A stretch of 64,000 nucleotides of DNA from Strigamia acuminata (taxonomy: Eukaryota > Arthropoda > Chilopoda > Geophilomorpha > Linotaeniidae). Made by a program: the position numbers and the translations under genes. Of the stretch, positions 44,364 to 55,083 are shown one piece after another. The stretch spans positions 6,607,601-6,671,600 of the forward strand of contig OX442324.1 in NCBI GenBank assembly GCA_949358305.1. The letters are read 5' to 3'. How positions within the stretch are numbered: position 1 is the first letter of the stretch; every line of letters begins with the position of its first letter. The notes below the pieces were generated by a model. It worked only from the letters and a program-made list of their open reading frames with translations. It did not search any database and had not been told where the DNA came from.

Positions 44364-47300
44364 TTATTTTATCGAAAATGAAGCGATGATGGTTTCAATT
44401 TCCGATGTAAACGCAGCAACATGTTTTTCGATCATTGTTGCGTCCGTTTGGTCTAAATCATCATCATTATTGAACCAATGGCGCAATTCTACGACGTTAT
44501 ACGGCAGCATTCGACGACCATCCTTGTCCATAAGAATGACAGTGTTGGGTCCAGTTAATTTATGGATTACGTAAACGCCTTCCGTCCTCTGTCGAAGTCC
44601 TGCAGCAAACTGTCGGTCCGCTGATGACAATTGTCGATTTTTAATAGACACAAAATCGCCTGGTTTGAAATCGTGTGGTCTTCTTTTTCGATCGAACCAA
44701 CGTTTATGTCTAATTTGAGCTTTTTGTAAATTTGCAGTGGCATTATTTCGCAATTCTCTCATCAATTCATGCGTCTCTCGCGCTCGTGCTGGCGGCAGCG
44801 GCTGTCCATCGTCGGTGTCCGAATCGAAATCACCTGGATAACGCGCCTCCTGTCCCGTCACCATTTGATAAGGAGAATATTGAAGCGAAGCCTGATATGC
44901 TGAGTTGATTGCTAACACAAAATATCCAATGTGAACGTCCCAGCGCACATGCTCCTCAATATATGCCAAAATGCAGTTTTTTAATGCTTGGTTTAATCTT
45001 TCGGCTAAGTTCCCTTGTGGATGATAAACAGCCGTGTAGCGATTGATGGCGCCAAAACTCTGACATGCAGCCTGGAATTCCATTGATCGGAAAGCTGGCG
45101 CATTATCACTGATGATAACTTTTGGAAATGCCCATCGCTGAATAAATCCTTGCAATTGTTTAATTGTTGTTTTCCAGTCAGATGTCTCGGTCAATCTCAC
45201 ATCCAACCACCGACTGGCGGCATCCACAATTACTAATGCGTAACAATGTCCTCCAATCGATCGGGGTTTTTTGCCATAATAATCGATGTAAATTGTGTGA
45301 AACAAATGTCGTGGTTTGGCCATAATCATTGGTCCATATGGAAGGCGATTTAACGGCTTAGCTCGTTGACACGGTTCACATTTTTGAATCCAAAGTAAAA
45401 CGTCTTCCTTCATTTTTGGCCAATAAACTCGGGCCCGGAGTCGATGAAGTGTTTTCTCAACTCCTAAATGTCCGCAGCTCGGCGGGTAATGCAGAGCTTT
45501 GAAATATTGTTCGCGTAACATTAGGGGCAAATAGATTTGTCTTCTACGGCGAATTTTATTTATGTCGATCGGTGGATAACGACATAACATTCCCTTATAA
45601 ATAGCAAAATCTACGGCACGATACCTGATACGCGCTGCTTGTACTTGGTCGTTGGGCAAATGTCCTTGATCAAGATATTCGATTAATTCGGCGCTCCACG
45701 TGTCCTCGTGTTGTCGACGAATTATTTCGTTAATTGTTGGTATTAGACGAAATGGTTGGTGGTCTTGCGGCGCCTCATGGAGTCGCTCGGCCTCGTCTTC
45801 TTCTTCGTCTTGCTGTTCATCAGCAACAGGGCGTCTCGTCGCATTTCTTTGAAATTGTGATCGATCTTGACGCACTTGCTGTGGCATAAATCCTGCACGT
45901 CCCATCCATGCTGGTCGATATGTTGTTGAATCGTCCGACGAATCCGAATCCGGACCTCCATATCCGTCATAATTCAGTCGCGCAGCTCCAGATGGTCCTG
46001 CAGGTGGGCTCAACATATTAGGGGTCGGAAATGATGCAGTCGGCACATTTGGCGATGGCAGAGGCGACATTAAAGGTGGCAATGGTGCAACAGCTCCAGG
46101 AGGCGTCGAAACTTGTGTTTGTTGACGTGCTCTGGCTCGAGTTAATACCTGATAATTCGGTGGTGGTCTTTTCTTATTTTTAGAACCTTTTGGCCTACCC
46201 AATTTTGGTTTAATTTGCTGTTGTCGTCTTTGCGCTCTTGTCATCACAGCTGCGTTATTCCGTTGTTGTGCCGCAGCCAATCCAACTCCAATAATGTTGA
46301 TTATTGGTAATTTTGGCCAATCATTTGGATCGTCAAAATAGGCGATGTAGCATGTTTCATCAACGAGAGGCGAGTCGTCTGCATCTAATGGTTCCGATGG
46401 TTCCACAGGCGCACGGCTAAGGGCATCCGCAACACGATTCTGTGCTCCTGAACAGTAAAGAAATGTAAATTTGTACTCACTGAGGGACAGAACCCATCGT
46501 GCCAGGCGTCCTTTTGGTTCTCGCTGTTGGAAAAGCCACTTTAACGACAAATAATCGCTTTCTAAATAAAAATTCATCATCTCAAGATACACACGAAATC
46601 TCTTGACCGCCCAAACCGCCGCTAAGCATTCAATCTCGGTGACGCTGTAGTTCTTTTCTGCAGAATTTAATGCACGTGATGCAAAGGCGATTGGTGTTCG
46701 TTCACCTTGATCATTTAATTGCATGAGTGCAGCGCCCAAACCTGAATAGCTGGCGTCTGTTTGTAGTATATATGGCTTGGTCCAATCCGGGAATCTTCGA
46801 TGTAGAGTTGGCTCAGCCAATCCTCTCTTGAGTGAATTAAATGCTTCTTGGTGTTGAATCGTCCAATTCCACTCAGAATCTTTTTTGAGTAAGGGGCGAA
46901 ACACCTCGCATGTTTTTGAATAATTTGGGAAAAATGACTGATAATAACCAATCATTCCTTTAAATCTTTGTAATTCTTTGATGTTGGTAGGCGCCGGAAA
47001 ATATTGAATTGCCGTCACCTTATTTGGATTTGGTTTAATGTGTCCAGCTTCTACAATATGTCCTAAAACTTCGAGCGATGTTCTGCACAATTCCGTCTTG
47101 TTGGCGTTCATCGTGAATCCCGCTTCATCCAAGGCTTGAAGAATTATTTTGAGATGTTGTACATGCTCCTCGAAAGTCTTGCTGAAAATTATGACGTCAT
47201 CGAGATAAACGAACACAAATTTGTAAAGATATTTCGACAAAGTCTTGTTCATGGCTCTCTGCAGAGTTGCTGGGCCATTAATGGGTCCAAACGGCATTCT

Positions 47301-49184
47301 CACATATTCGAAAAGTCCTCTGTGCGTAATAAATGCGAGAAATCTCTCGTCACCCGGACGCACTCCAATCTGGTGGAAAGCTTCTCGTCCATCTATGATC
47401 GAAAACCAATTTGATCCTCCTAAATAAGAAAATATATTATCGATGTCGGGTAGTGGGTAGACATCGGGTAAAGTTTGAGCATTCATCGGTCTAAAATCCA
47501 TAGCTGTACGCCAGTCTCCAGTTTTCTTTGGAACAACAACAGGCGCCACCGCACAATCACTTTTTGATCGACGAATAATGCCTTGTTTCAGTTTTTGGTC
47601 CAAATAAGTATCAATTACCATCTTTTTTGCTGGGTTAACGGGTCTTACAGGCACATGAACTGGTCTAAAGTCCGGTTTTAAATTTACTTCAAACTGAGTG
47701 TTGTTACATAATCCAACCTCCTCGCGAAATACTTTCGAAATTGGTCGAAGAGTCTGAATTAATAAACGAATTTGGGGTACCGTCAATGATGACCACAGCT
47801 GGTCGTAAATCCAGTCCAGTTGTGTTGGATCACTGCTTGGTTGATATTGTAGTACATTAACATCCAAAGGCGGCTCCGAAATCGTCGAATGATCGTGTAC
47901 TCTGGCCATGAGCGCATTTTCATCCACACGACGCAAAAGCTGTCTTCCTTGTGTGTTAAGTTGTTTTATTGTTGGTGACAATTCATAAAGGCGTCTCCGC
48001 TGTCGTCTTGCACGTCTGCGTTGACTAAGCGTCGAAAACAATGATGAATTAAATCTTCTTGATTTTTTAATAGAATCCTTCCTTTTTGGTGACCATATAA
48101 ATGACCATTGATCTCGTGTGCGATTCCGAATCCTCTTGATTTGGTGCTGAGCATCGTCATTTGGATATTCGAAAATCTCTTGCGACAAAGGTCGATGTTC
48201 TAGAAGAACACAATTAATGTTATTAATTACTACCTTGGGTACATCCTTGGCGCTGTCCTTTGTATCATCGGGCTTCTTGATGGGAAATAAAAGAACAGAT
48301 TCTGACTTGTTAGCTTGTTCTAAAGTCATAAATTGTCTTCGCTCTTGTGATCCCTTCAAATACCACTGGCACAATTCAAAGTCCGTGCACAGACCAACCG
48401 CTCTGCAGAAATCTCTTCCCAGCAGAAGGTCCTCTGATGTTTTGGGTATAATTAAGCAAATGAAAGAAATAACGGCCAAAGGTGCGCGCACCGACAGTTT
48501 AACAGATCCCTTAACTGGAATTTTGTCATCGGCCGCTGTACGCACTGTTTCGTGAAGTTCAAGCAATTCCAAACCCATATTGGCTTTAAGTTTGTTAAAT
48601 AATGACTCTGACATTACACATGTCTGAGCGCCTGAATCCAAAAGTGCGACGAAACTCACGTTAGCCCATGTTATTTTGATGTATGGTGCCTCTCTGTTGA
48701 AGCGATCAGTCTTCGTAATTTCGATTCTTGGCTCTTCGGATTTTTGCAACTCCTCGGGCGACAAAAGAACGAAGTTTGTCTGCAACGTCTCACTCTGCGT
48801 CGTCAACGAAGTTGGTCCTTTGGGAGTTTCCTTGGCTTTCACAGACGAAAGTTGCGCTGATTTTGTTGGTTGTGGTGTTACGACACCGGGTGGTTTTGTT
48901 TTTGATTTACTTGAATCTGATTTGATTAATGTAGTTAATTTAATGTCCGTAGACGGGGTTAATGATTTGTTGTTGTCTTCTCGAACAGCAGATGGCGCCT
49001 CTGGTGTCGGAGTAGACTGTGTTGTACTTCCATCGACGTCTGGTGATTCTTCAGTCTTCTTCTCAGTAGAGTCCCTGATGTTTATATCCGACCCGCTCTC
49101 TGGACTCATGCTTTGAGCAGGCCGCTTGCGTTTCCCCACTGACGACTCCACTCCTTGCCACAAACGGGGCACACAGGCCTCCAT
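44364..49184 (-). CDS. Gypsy B pol (1606 aa)
   Basis: The frame encodes an aspartic protease (LLDSGAQTCVMS, about residue 183), a reverse transcriptase (TAMDFRPMNAQTLPD, MPFGPINGPATLQ and YLDDVIIFS, about 660), an RNase H (QTDASYSGLGAAL, about 808), and an integrase with an HHCC zinc region (HYPPSCGHLG to CEPCQRAK, about 1245-1280) and catalytic acids in YIDYYGKK, IISDNAPAF and QGNLAERLN. A Lys/Arg/Pro-rich linker separates RNase H from integrase. It overlaps the end of gag by 79 bases in the -1 frame, consistent with -1 ribosomal frameshifting. No disabling change was seen. Confidence 0.94.
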   Translation of the reverse strand: MEACVPRLWQGVESSVGKRKRPAQSMSPESGSDINIRDSTEKKTEESPDVDGSTTQSTPTPEAPSAVREDNNKSLTPSTDIKLTTLIKSDSSKSKTKPPGVVTPQPTKSAQLSSVKAKETPKGPTSLTTQSETLQTNFVLLSPEELQKSEEPRIEITKTDRFNREAPYIKITWANVSFVALLDSGAQTCVMSESLFNKLKANMGLELLELHETVRTAADDKIPVKGSVKLSVRAPLAVISFICLIIPKTSEDLLLGRDFCRAVGLCTDFELCQWYLKGSQERRQFMTLEQANKSESVLLFPIKKPDDTKDSAKDVPKVVINNINCVLLEHRPLSQEIFEYPNDDAQHQIKRIRNRTRDQWSFIWSPKRKDSIKKSRRFNSSLFSTLSQRRRARRQRRRLYELSPTIKQLNTQGRQLLRRVDENALMARVHDHSTISEPPLDVNVLQYQPSSDPTQLDWIYDQLWSSLTVPQIRLLIQTLRPISKVFREEVGLCNNTQFEVNLKPDFRPVHVPVRPVNPAKKMVIDTYLDQKLKQGIIRRSKSDCAVAPVVVPKKTGDWRTAMDFRPMNAQTLPDVYPLPDIDNIFSYLGGSNWFSIIDGREAFHQIGVRPGDERFLAFITHRGLFEYVRMPFGPINGPATLQRAMNKTLSKYLYKFVFVYLDDVIIFSKTFEEHVQHLKIILQALDEAGFTMNANKTELCRTSLEVLGHIVEAGHIKPNPNKVTAIQYFPAPTNIKELQRFKGMIGYYQSFFPNYSKTCEVFRPLLKKDSEWNWTIQHQEAFNSLKRGLAEPTLHRRFPDWTKPYILQTDASYSGLGAALMQLNDQGERTPIAFASRALNSAEKNYSVTEIECLAAVWAVKRFRVYLEMMNFYLESDYLSLKWLFQQREPKGRLARWVLSLSEYKFTFLYCSGAQNRVADALSRAPVEPSEPLDADDSPLVDETCYIAYFDDPNDWPKLPIINIIGVGLAAAQQRNNAAVMTRAQRRQQQIKPKLGRPKGSKNKKRPPPNYQVLTRARARQQTQVSTPPGAVAPLPPLMSPLPSPNVPTASFPTPNMLSPPAGPSGAARLNYDGYGGPDSDSSDDSTTYRPAWMGRAGFMPQQVRQDRSQFQRNATRRPVADEQQDEEEDEAERLHEAPQDHQPFRLIPTINEIIRRQHEDTWSAELIEYLDQGHLPNDQVQAARIRYRAVDFAIYKGMLCRYPPIDINKIRRRRQIYLPLMLREQYFKALHYPPSCGHLGVEKTLHRLRARVYWPKMKEDVLLWIQKCEPCQRAKPLNRLPYGPMIMAKPRHLFHTIYIDYYGKKPRSIGGHCYALVIVDAASRWLDVRLTETSDWKTTIKQLQGFIQRWAFPKVIISDNAPAFRSMEFQAACQSFGAINRYTAVYHPQGNLAERLNQALKNCILAYIEEHVRWDVHIGYFVLAINSAYQASLQYSPYQMVTGQEARYPGDFDSDTDDGQPLPPARARETHELMRELRNNATANLQKAQIRHKRWFDRKRRPHDFKPGDFVSIKNRQLSSADRQFAAGLRQRTEGVYVIHKLTGPNTVILMDKDGRRMLPYNVVELRHWFNNDDDLDQTDATMIEKHVAAFTSEIETIIASFSIK

Positions 49185-51022
49185 GATTGCCTGTCAGACA
49201 TGAACCATTTGTCCGTTGGTGTTTTTCTCCACATAGCATTCTTCGGGAGCTTTGGCTCTGAAGGCGCTTCTTTAGCGGCTGGAAAAATGACAACGTCCTT
49301 GGGACATGTGTGCTGTGTATCCGTTCTAGGTGTTGGCGTAGTAGTCGCAGTCATGGCGTGGGCGTCAGACTTTTGTGCCGCCGCTGATGCAGACTCCTTT
49401 GGCGGGTCCTTATTGGTTTCCTCGCTGTTGGGATCCTCTGGATCGAGCGCGCACGCCGACATGTCCTCGAGCAATGCTGTAAATACTTTGTTGAATCTTG
49501 AAAAACGACCAGACCTGGACGAAGTAGATTGTTGATTTAACTTCTCCTCCTCTGTTCTGGTACGTGTGGCAGGACCCACTCCTGCGGGTAAAGGCATCTC
49601 CTGGTCCGAAACTCCGCACTGTTTGTACTCAAAAGTCCGCAACGAATCCAACTGAAGGCGATTATCGACGTCGTTGCCCATTTTGACTGCGTCGTCGATC
49701 GTCCTGATGCACCAAGAGCGCATTAATTGTACGACTTGAGTTTGCATCATGCCCTGAACTCGTTCCCACTGCAAGCCCTTGTCCTTGTATCCAGCAATAT
49801 TTAAATAATGAATCATCTCGCTGAGGAACGACATAGTTGATTCCCCTGGCTTTTGTTTGCGCTGAGACAACTTAACATTAGCTAAAGCTGAATTGATGGA
49901 AAATACCTGCCTGAAAATTAATTCAAAGTCCTCCCAATTGTTAGGTTTTGGAGTTAGAGCCATCCACCAACGTTGCGCTCTATTTCGGAGCGCGAGAACC
50001 ACGTATACTTTCAAATATATTCCTTCCGGTGCTCCCATGGTAAACATGTGCGCATATAGCTTACCTAGGAACAAATCCACTGTGTCGAAAGTAGCTTCAT
50101 CCGGGTCGAAGTATGGAATTTTTTCAACTTTAAGTTTATACCTTCCAACCTGAGCGGCTTGACGCTGATCGTCCGACTCCAACGAGAGTTGAGATCTCGT
50201 GTGAGGCAGCTGTCTTGAGGCGCTGAGTGGTATGCCTTGACTACCTCTTTGAGCGGAATCCGGGTCAGGATTTGGTGGTGGGTCCCGTGGAACATTGGAA
50301 GTCGTGTCTCCCTGTTGTGAATGTTGTTGGCGTCGTCTCGGAGAATAAGAGCCAGTGCGTCGTGGTCCCGACGCACGTCCAGTATCTCCAAAAGAAAAGT
50401 CGGCTCCCCGAGCGCCCTCTCGACCACGACGTGTGGCCCCTGAACCTGCTTCTGGTGCTGGTGGTTCAGGCTGAGTTCGCTCGTCGTGCGAATGGATAAA
50501 TTCCTCCACTCTGTCGTTCAGCTCGCGCCTAATTTGCCTCATCGACTCGAGCAACTCCTGGCGAAGTTCGTGTTGTAACTCTCTTCTATCCTCTCGTAAT
50601 ACTCTCATCAATGCTTCCATCGTCAATGCAGGTGGATTCCTTCGATGTTGTTGTGGTTCCGGTTGCATAAACGCAGGTTGGTAAGGAGGCGGCGGTCCTC
50701 GTTGAATGTCTTCTCGAACCGCTCGCATCCCGTCCACAATTTGTCTTCTTTCCATGAGTGAGTCCTGCAGATGGCGTCTATTTTCCTCCCATTGATCCCG
50801 CGCCGCAGCCGCTTCCCGTTCATGTTGGAGTTGATCCGCTTCCATTTGAGCGTATGTCCTCCAAGGATTGGAAAATGGTACGTCTGTGGATATTGGTTGT
50901 ACCAATAGATCCTGCTGCTGGTCCGGCTCATGTGTTGGTGAGTCTGGAAGTGGCAAAGTATGCGCTTGTTCGGCTTCTACGTCCGAAACACTGGATTGCG
51001 ACAAAGCGTCGCGTGAAGCCAT
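49106..51022 (-). CDS. Gypsy B gag (638 aa)
   Basis: The N-terminal third is Glu/Gln/Arg-rich and likely coiled (QLQHEREAAAARDQWEENRR). A Ser/Arg/Gln-rich linker follows, then a retrotransposon Gag capsid-like region (IPYFDPDEATFDTVDLFLGK to LSQRKQKPGESTMSFLSEM, about residues 300-440). The C-terminus has CPVCGKEW rather than a standard CCHC knuckle. The ATG at 51022 is about 150 bases past the 5' LTR. Pol overlaps the last 79 bases. Confidence 0.88.
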   Translation of the reverse strand: MASRDALSQSSVSDVEAEQAHTLPLPDSPTHEPDQQQDLLVQPISTDVPFSNPWRTYAQMEADQLQHEREAAAARDQWEENRRHLQDSLMERRQIVDGMRAVREDIQRGPPPPYQPAFMQPEPQQHRRNPPALTMEALMRVLREDRRELQHELRQELLESMRQIRRELNDRVEEFIHSHDERTQPEPPAPEAGSGATRRGREGARGADFSFGDTGRASGPRRTGSYSPRRRQQHSQQGDTTSNVPRDPPPNPDPDSAQRGSQGIPLSASRQLPHTRSQLSLESDDQRQAAQVGRYKLKVEKIPYFDPDEATFDTVDLFLGKLYAHMFTMGAPEGIYLKVYVVLALRNRAQRWWMALTPKPNNWEDFELIFRQVFSINSALANVKLSQRKQKPGESTMSFLSEMIHYLNIAGYKDKGLQWERVQGMMQTQVVQLMRSWCIRTIDDAVKMGNDVDNRLQLDSLRTFEYKQCGVSDQEMPLPAGVGPATRTRTEEEKLNQQSTSSRSGRFSRFNKVFTALLEDMSACALDPEDPNSEETNKDPPKESASAAAQKSDAHAMTATTTPTPRTDTQHTCPKDVVIFPAAKEAPSEPKLPKNAMWRKTPTDKWFMSDRQSWRPVCPVCGKEWSRQWGNASGLLKA

Positions 51023-51149
51023 GTTGAAATAATAATATGTGTGCCGGTAAAAATAAGTAATTAATTAAATAAATATAACGACCTATACTTGCGTAGTCTT
51101 CACTGAAGAAAATGGTGGTTTGTGTTCTCTTGGAACACGTTTCGAGTTG

Positions 51150-51168
51150 AATCCTGTCTAGCTCGCCA
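51150..51168 (-). other. Gypsy B primer-binding site (tRNA-Arg-like)
   Basis: Four bases inside the 5' LTR end, the minus strand reads TGGCGAGCTAGACAGGATT. Its complement ends CTAGCTCGCCA, as in some animal tRNA-Arg 3' ends. The tRNA identity is tentative. Confidence 0.6.
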
Positions 51169-51172
51169 AGAT

Positions 51173-52213
51173 TGTCACGTCGTAGTCGACTTTTTAACAA
51201 TGGTTTCGGAAATTTAAGAATTTCCAGGGATTGTAATAACCAGAAAATTTAGGTTCGCAGGCGCTGCAACTCTTAAAACTTTGCCGGGGGTGGTAGCTAG
51301 GTCAAGACAGCGTCTATTCGTGAAATCTGTATTTTATGGGTGCAGGATTCAATTCGGGCGCCGTACAAAATGGCGAACGTTGATACTTCGAATTTAAGAC
51401 CATAATATCGCTCTTCACTAGGGAAAATGTCGTCATATGCTAGGCGTACTTACGAAGAGTATGTTTCTTCTCCTGAACACGCGCAAACGTTGGGTGAACG
51501 CGCAGAACAGGTACCAAACCGCAGACAACGTCGTCGAACCGTCGATAATGAAATGAATACGCAATTGAGACGAGTATGAGTTCAAAATGTCTAGGCTGAG
51601 GAGGAAGTCACAGTCGTGGCATAAAATGTATTGACGAATTGAGACCGTCGAATACGCCGTTTTTCCAGTAATTTGTACGCAAATAATGGGCAAATAATAA
51701 ATGTTGTGGTTAGTTAGACTAACATGAGAATTCGGGCTGCATAATGACCGTATGCGTTGAGACGCAACATAATCGCACTTGGAAATCTTCTAGTTGAGAC
51801 AGAAGATGTTGACTAGTCGAAGGCGAAAATTATTCTGTCTGTCAAAAATGTCTTGACAGAACAAGTCACCTCTGATCACATGTCAAAGGCCAAGCCAATT
51901 CCCAATGGGGACTGGGCAGAAAACAGGCGACCAGGGGTGAAATATGCAAATTTAGAGCGCGATTATATCAACTTATTGCAGAATTCTCATGAATTGTCTG
52001 GATGGGGTGATTAAAACCAGGCCAAATTAAAGATAAATATCAAAAATAAGGAAAATAATACAAAATAAAATAATAAATTTAGATTTGGGAAAAATAAAAT
52101 AATTTAAAGAAACTAGAGCAATTTTTCAATAAAATTGGGAAAATTTAAAGGAAAGGCGCAAAATGCGCTTAAAATTTCGAAAATTATTACTGTCTAAAGT
52201 CAGGACCGTGACA
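51173..52213 (-). repeat. Gypsy B 5' LTR
   Basis: This 1041-bp LTR is the mate of 36273-37313 with a single difference noticed. ATAT follows at 52214. Confidence 0.95.
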
Positions 52214-53937
52214 ATATTTTCCCTTGCTCCATTAGCTGTACGACTGTACAAGCCTTTATTTTTAGTTATAACGGTATAAATCTCTGTCAGAGGTAAATCC
52301 GCTATGCCTTGCGTATGCAAAAGCAAATCGTTAGCAGGAGTTACACTCCCGATAAAAAGACAACCAGCCCCTTTTGCATCAAGACTGTCTTGTAATATCC
52401 ATAACTGGTAATATTTGTGCATAAAGTCGTAAAGACTTTCTGTCTCCAGTTGTTTCAACTTAGTTAGTTGGTTCGTCCGCTCTTGTCGAGTGGCTACAAA
52501 CCGTTCTTTGAACGCCTGTTCAAATACTTCCCAAGATATGAAATCTTCTCTTCGTTCATGAAACCAACCATGCGCTTGCTCGGTTAAATAACCGGCCACG
52601 CCTTTAACAAGCATGTCATCGAGTGACATGTTTCGCAGGAAAGCGACATTTTTTACAATATTGAGAAAGCGTTCGCTTTCTTCTGCTTTTCCGGAGAATA
52701 CAGGGATATCTGGTGGTTTCAAACAGTTAGTTTGAGGGACAGTGGCGGAACTTTTTCCTGCCTGCATCAACTTGTGCATGGTCGTGGCAATTGACGCGAG
52801 GTCATCAGCCGTCATTCCAAAGCTACTGGGGGGGCGCGAATTGTCATTTGACGATCCGCCATTGTTAGGTTGACTCGAGTTGTTTTGACTTGAGCTACCA
52901 CTATTGGGGTTGAAATTATTCGACCCTCCTTGATTTGGCCTACTGTGGTTACCAAAGTTCGAATGGTTATTCGAATTGCCTTGGTTTCCATAATTCGAAT
53001 GATTATTAGAATTACCCTGATTATCAAAATTCGGACGGTTGTTCGAACTTTCTTGATTACCAAAATTCGGACGATAGTTCGAATTACCTGGCGTACCCCG
53101 ATTCAAATAGTTATTTGAATTTCCTGGAGTTCCAGTAGTAGGATTATTTGGGTTATTCGAGTTCGGAGGAACTGGATGACCCCTTTGCATGTTAGGTGCT
53201 GGACTAGAATTGTTTGCAAATCTAGAATTTGGGTCAAAACGGCGGTTTGGACCTCTTGTCGCATTTAAATTTGGATTCAAATTTCCAGCGAGATTCGGAC
53301 AACTATTTGATCCGTTTGGAAAACTTGGATTAGGGTTGGCCATATTAGGCGGACCCATATTCGCTCTGTTGAACGTATTCTCAAAGTTCTCTGGATTTGT
53401 AAATCCTCTTTGTTGGTTGCGAGTGAAGTTATTCGCTCGTAATCGTTGTTGGAAAGCACGATTAAAATCTCCTGGTGTCAAATTCGACTGATCTTGACGA
53501 GGAGGTTGTGCATTTTTATTTCTATATCTAGAAATAGGCGTCGAAGGAGTGGGACTAAAATTATTTAATCTTTGGCTGGCTGGGGAATTAGGTTGCTCCG
53601 ACGTAGTACGACGCGCGTGTACAAAATCTAACACTTCAGTCAAAGATCTAAATTGGTTTGGGTTCAAACCGTGATCCTGACAAAATAGTAGACCGCCTCG
53701 GCCTAAATGAGAACCTTCAGGAATGCATTCCTCTTCTCCAGGCGGAGTAGGTTCACGTGGAGCCCTGTTCTCTCCAGATGGTCCGGCTGTTTCATTTGAA
53801 ACGCCATTATGGACCGCGTGGTTTTCCACTTCTTCAGTTCCATTAGGAACAGGTATAAACCCGGATAGATTCATTCCACCGGTCAAACAAGTTCTTTCCT
53901 TACCACGGGTGTTCATATGATGCTGGTTATTAGTCAT
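52214..53937 (-). pseudogene. Gypsy A gag, 5' part
   Basis: Starting at the ATG at 53937, the protein has a long Asn/Pro/Gly-rich low-complexity segment with NSNN and NFGNQ-type repeats (about residues 190-360). It then has a Gag capsid-like region (FSGKAEESERFLNIVKNVAF, RFVATRQERTNQLTKLKQLE, SLYDFMHKYYQLW). The frame runs into the LTR of element B after the codons for AREN and ends in B sequence. The matching C-terminal part with the zinc knuckle is at 35764-36272. Confidence 0.87.
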
Positions 53938-55063
53938 AACTAAACTTAAAACTAAGAAAATTTCCTAAGTCTGAGAGATAACGATGAAATTGCAAACGTT
54001 CAGGAGGATCGCAAACGAAGCAGTGGTCACACTAGTTCGAAAGGAAGTAAGGGTACTTCGATACACCTCTCTGATTGGTCAAACATCAACGCTAGTTCTC
54101 GCGAGAGTCCAATCTCGTCCGAGATTGGTGGAAATCATCAAGTTCGTGGAACCGTAATCTTGACAGATTCCAGTGTTATGACGTAGTCACCAAACAAAAT
54201 GGACACTTTTCAAAATATTTTAAAATATCACCGCATTTATTAATAAATGAATGATCACCTTTATGGAATTTTTAAAGTCTTAAAACTCGTAATTTCAAAA
54301 GACGCGCCAATTCGTTTGAATCGACGGCTTTTCTGCACAACACGGGTTGCTAGGCAACACAACAGCGAGAATTCTTCTTCGCTAAAAATTCGAATGGTAT
54401 TCCATTCGTAAAATTCGATTTCAATGACTTGAGATCACGTTTTTTTAACCAATATTTTAATGTAGATCAAGCCTGTAAAATAAGGTAAACCCTACTTTGA
54501 AATAAAATATAAATTTTAATTCCTTCGAAAAGCGTCAATTTTCTTTCTAATTTATTTAGGCAAATAAATTAAGTTTAACTTGAAGTCTTAAGCAAAATAC
54601 ATATAAAAGAATATTCTAAAATTAAAACAACCGTTAAATTGATAGAATTCTTTAAGAATTCCGTCAAAAGGTCAATTTTTAAAATTAGGCCCGACCGCGT
54701 GGTTTTGTCAGATTGTCGACGACAAAATGACGTTACCCGGGCGGAACCAACTTCAACAAGTTCGGGCAAGATTCTCATTTTCGGGGTTGGGCCTTTAGGC
54801 CTGACCACGCGGTAGAAATTATTAGTTTTGTTAAAACACATAATTTCTCCGACGGAAAATCGGAATAAAGTGAATTACACTTGTTTTTCTTGCGAGAAGT
54901 TCTAAAACAAAATAAAATATATTTAAACACAAATATGAATTTCGTTCGAAATTTATTTTACACACCAAAAAATTTCATTTGAAATTTTATCACCGCAAGC
55001 ATATTTCCGAATTCTCATAAACACACGAAAAACTTCAAAATTTATTTTAAATTTAGGCAGCCT
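53938..55063 (-). other. Gypsy A leader
   Basis: About 1.1 kb of AT-rich noncoding sequence lies between the primer-binding site and the gag start of element A. No other gene is seen. Confidence 0.55.
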
Positions 55064-55081
55064 ATCTCGGTAGAACCTCCA
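55064..55081 (-). other. Gypsy A primer-binding site (tRNA-Gln)
   Basis: The plus strand ATCTCGGTAGAACCTCCA matches the 3' end of animal tRNA-Gln including CCA with one difference, so the minus strand is a primer-binding site. It lies two bases inside the putative LTR end. Confidence 0.75.
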
Positions 55082-55083
55082 CT

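Larger units (their letters stand above)
36273..52213 (-). mobile_element. Ty3/gypsy element B, complete, 15.9 kb with insert
   Basis: LTRs of 1041 bp (36273-37313 and 51173-52213) begin TGTCACG and end CGTGACA, with one difference noticed (36375 G versus 51275 A). The 4-bp duplication ATAT flanks the element (36269-36272 and 52214-52217). On the minus strand the order is 5' LTR, primer site, gag, pol, a third long ORF, a noncoding region carrying a Harbinger transposon, a polypurine tract and the 3' LTR. Without the Harbinger insert it is about 13.1 kb, long for a gypsy element. The coding frames are open, so it may be recently active. Confidence 0.95.
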
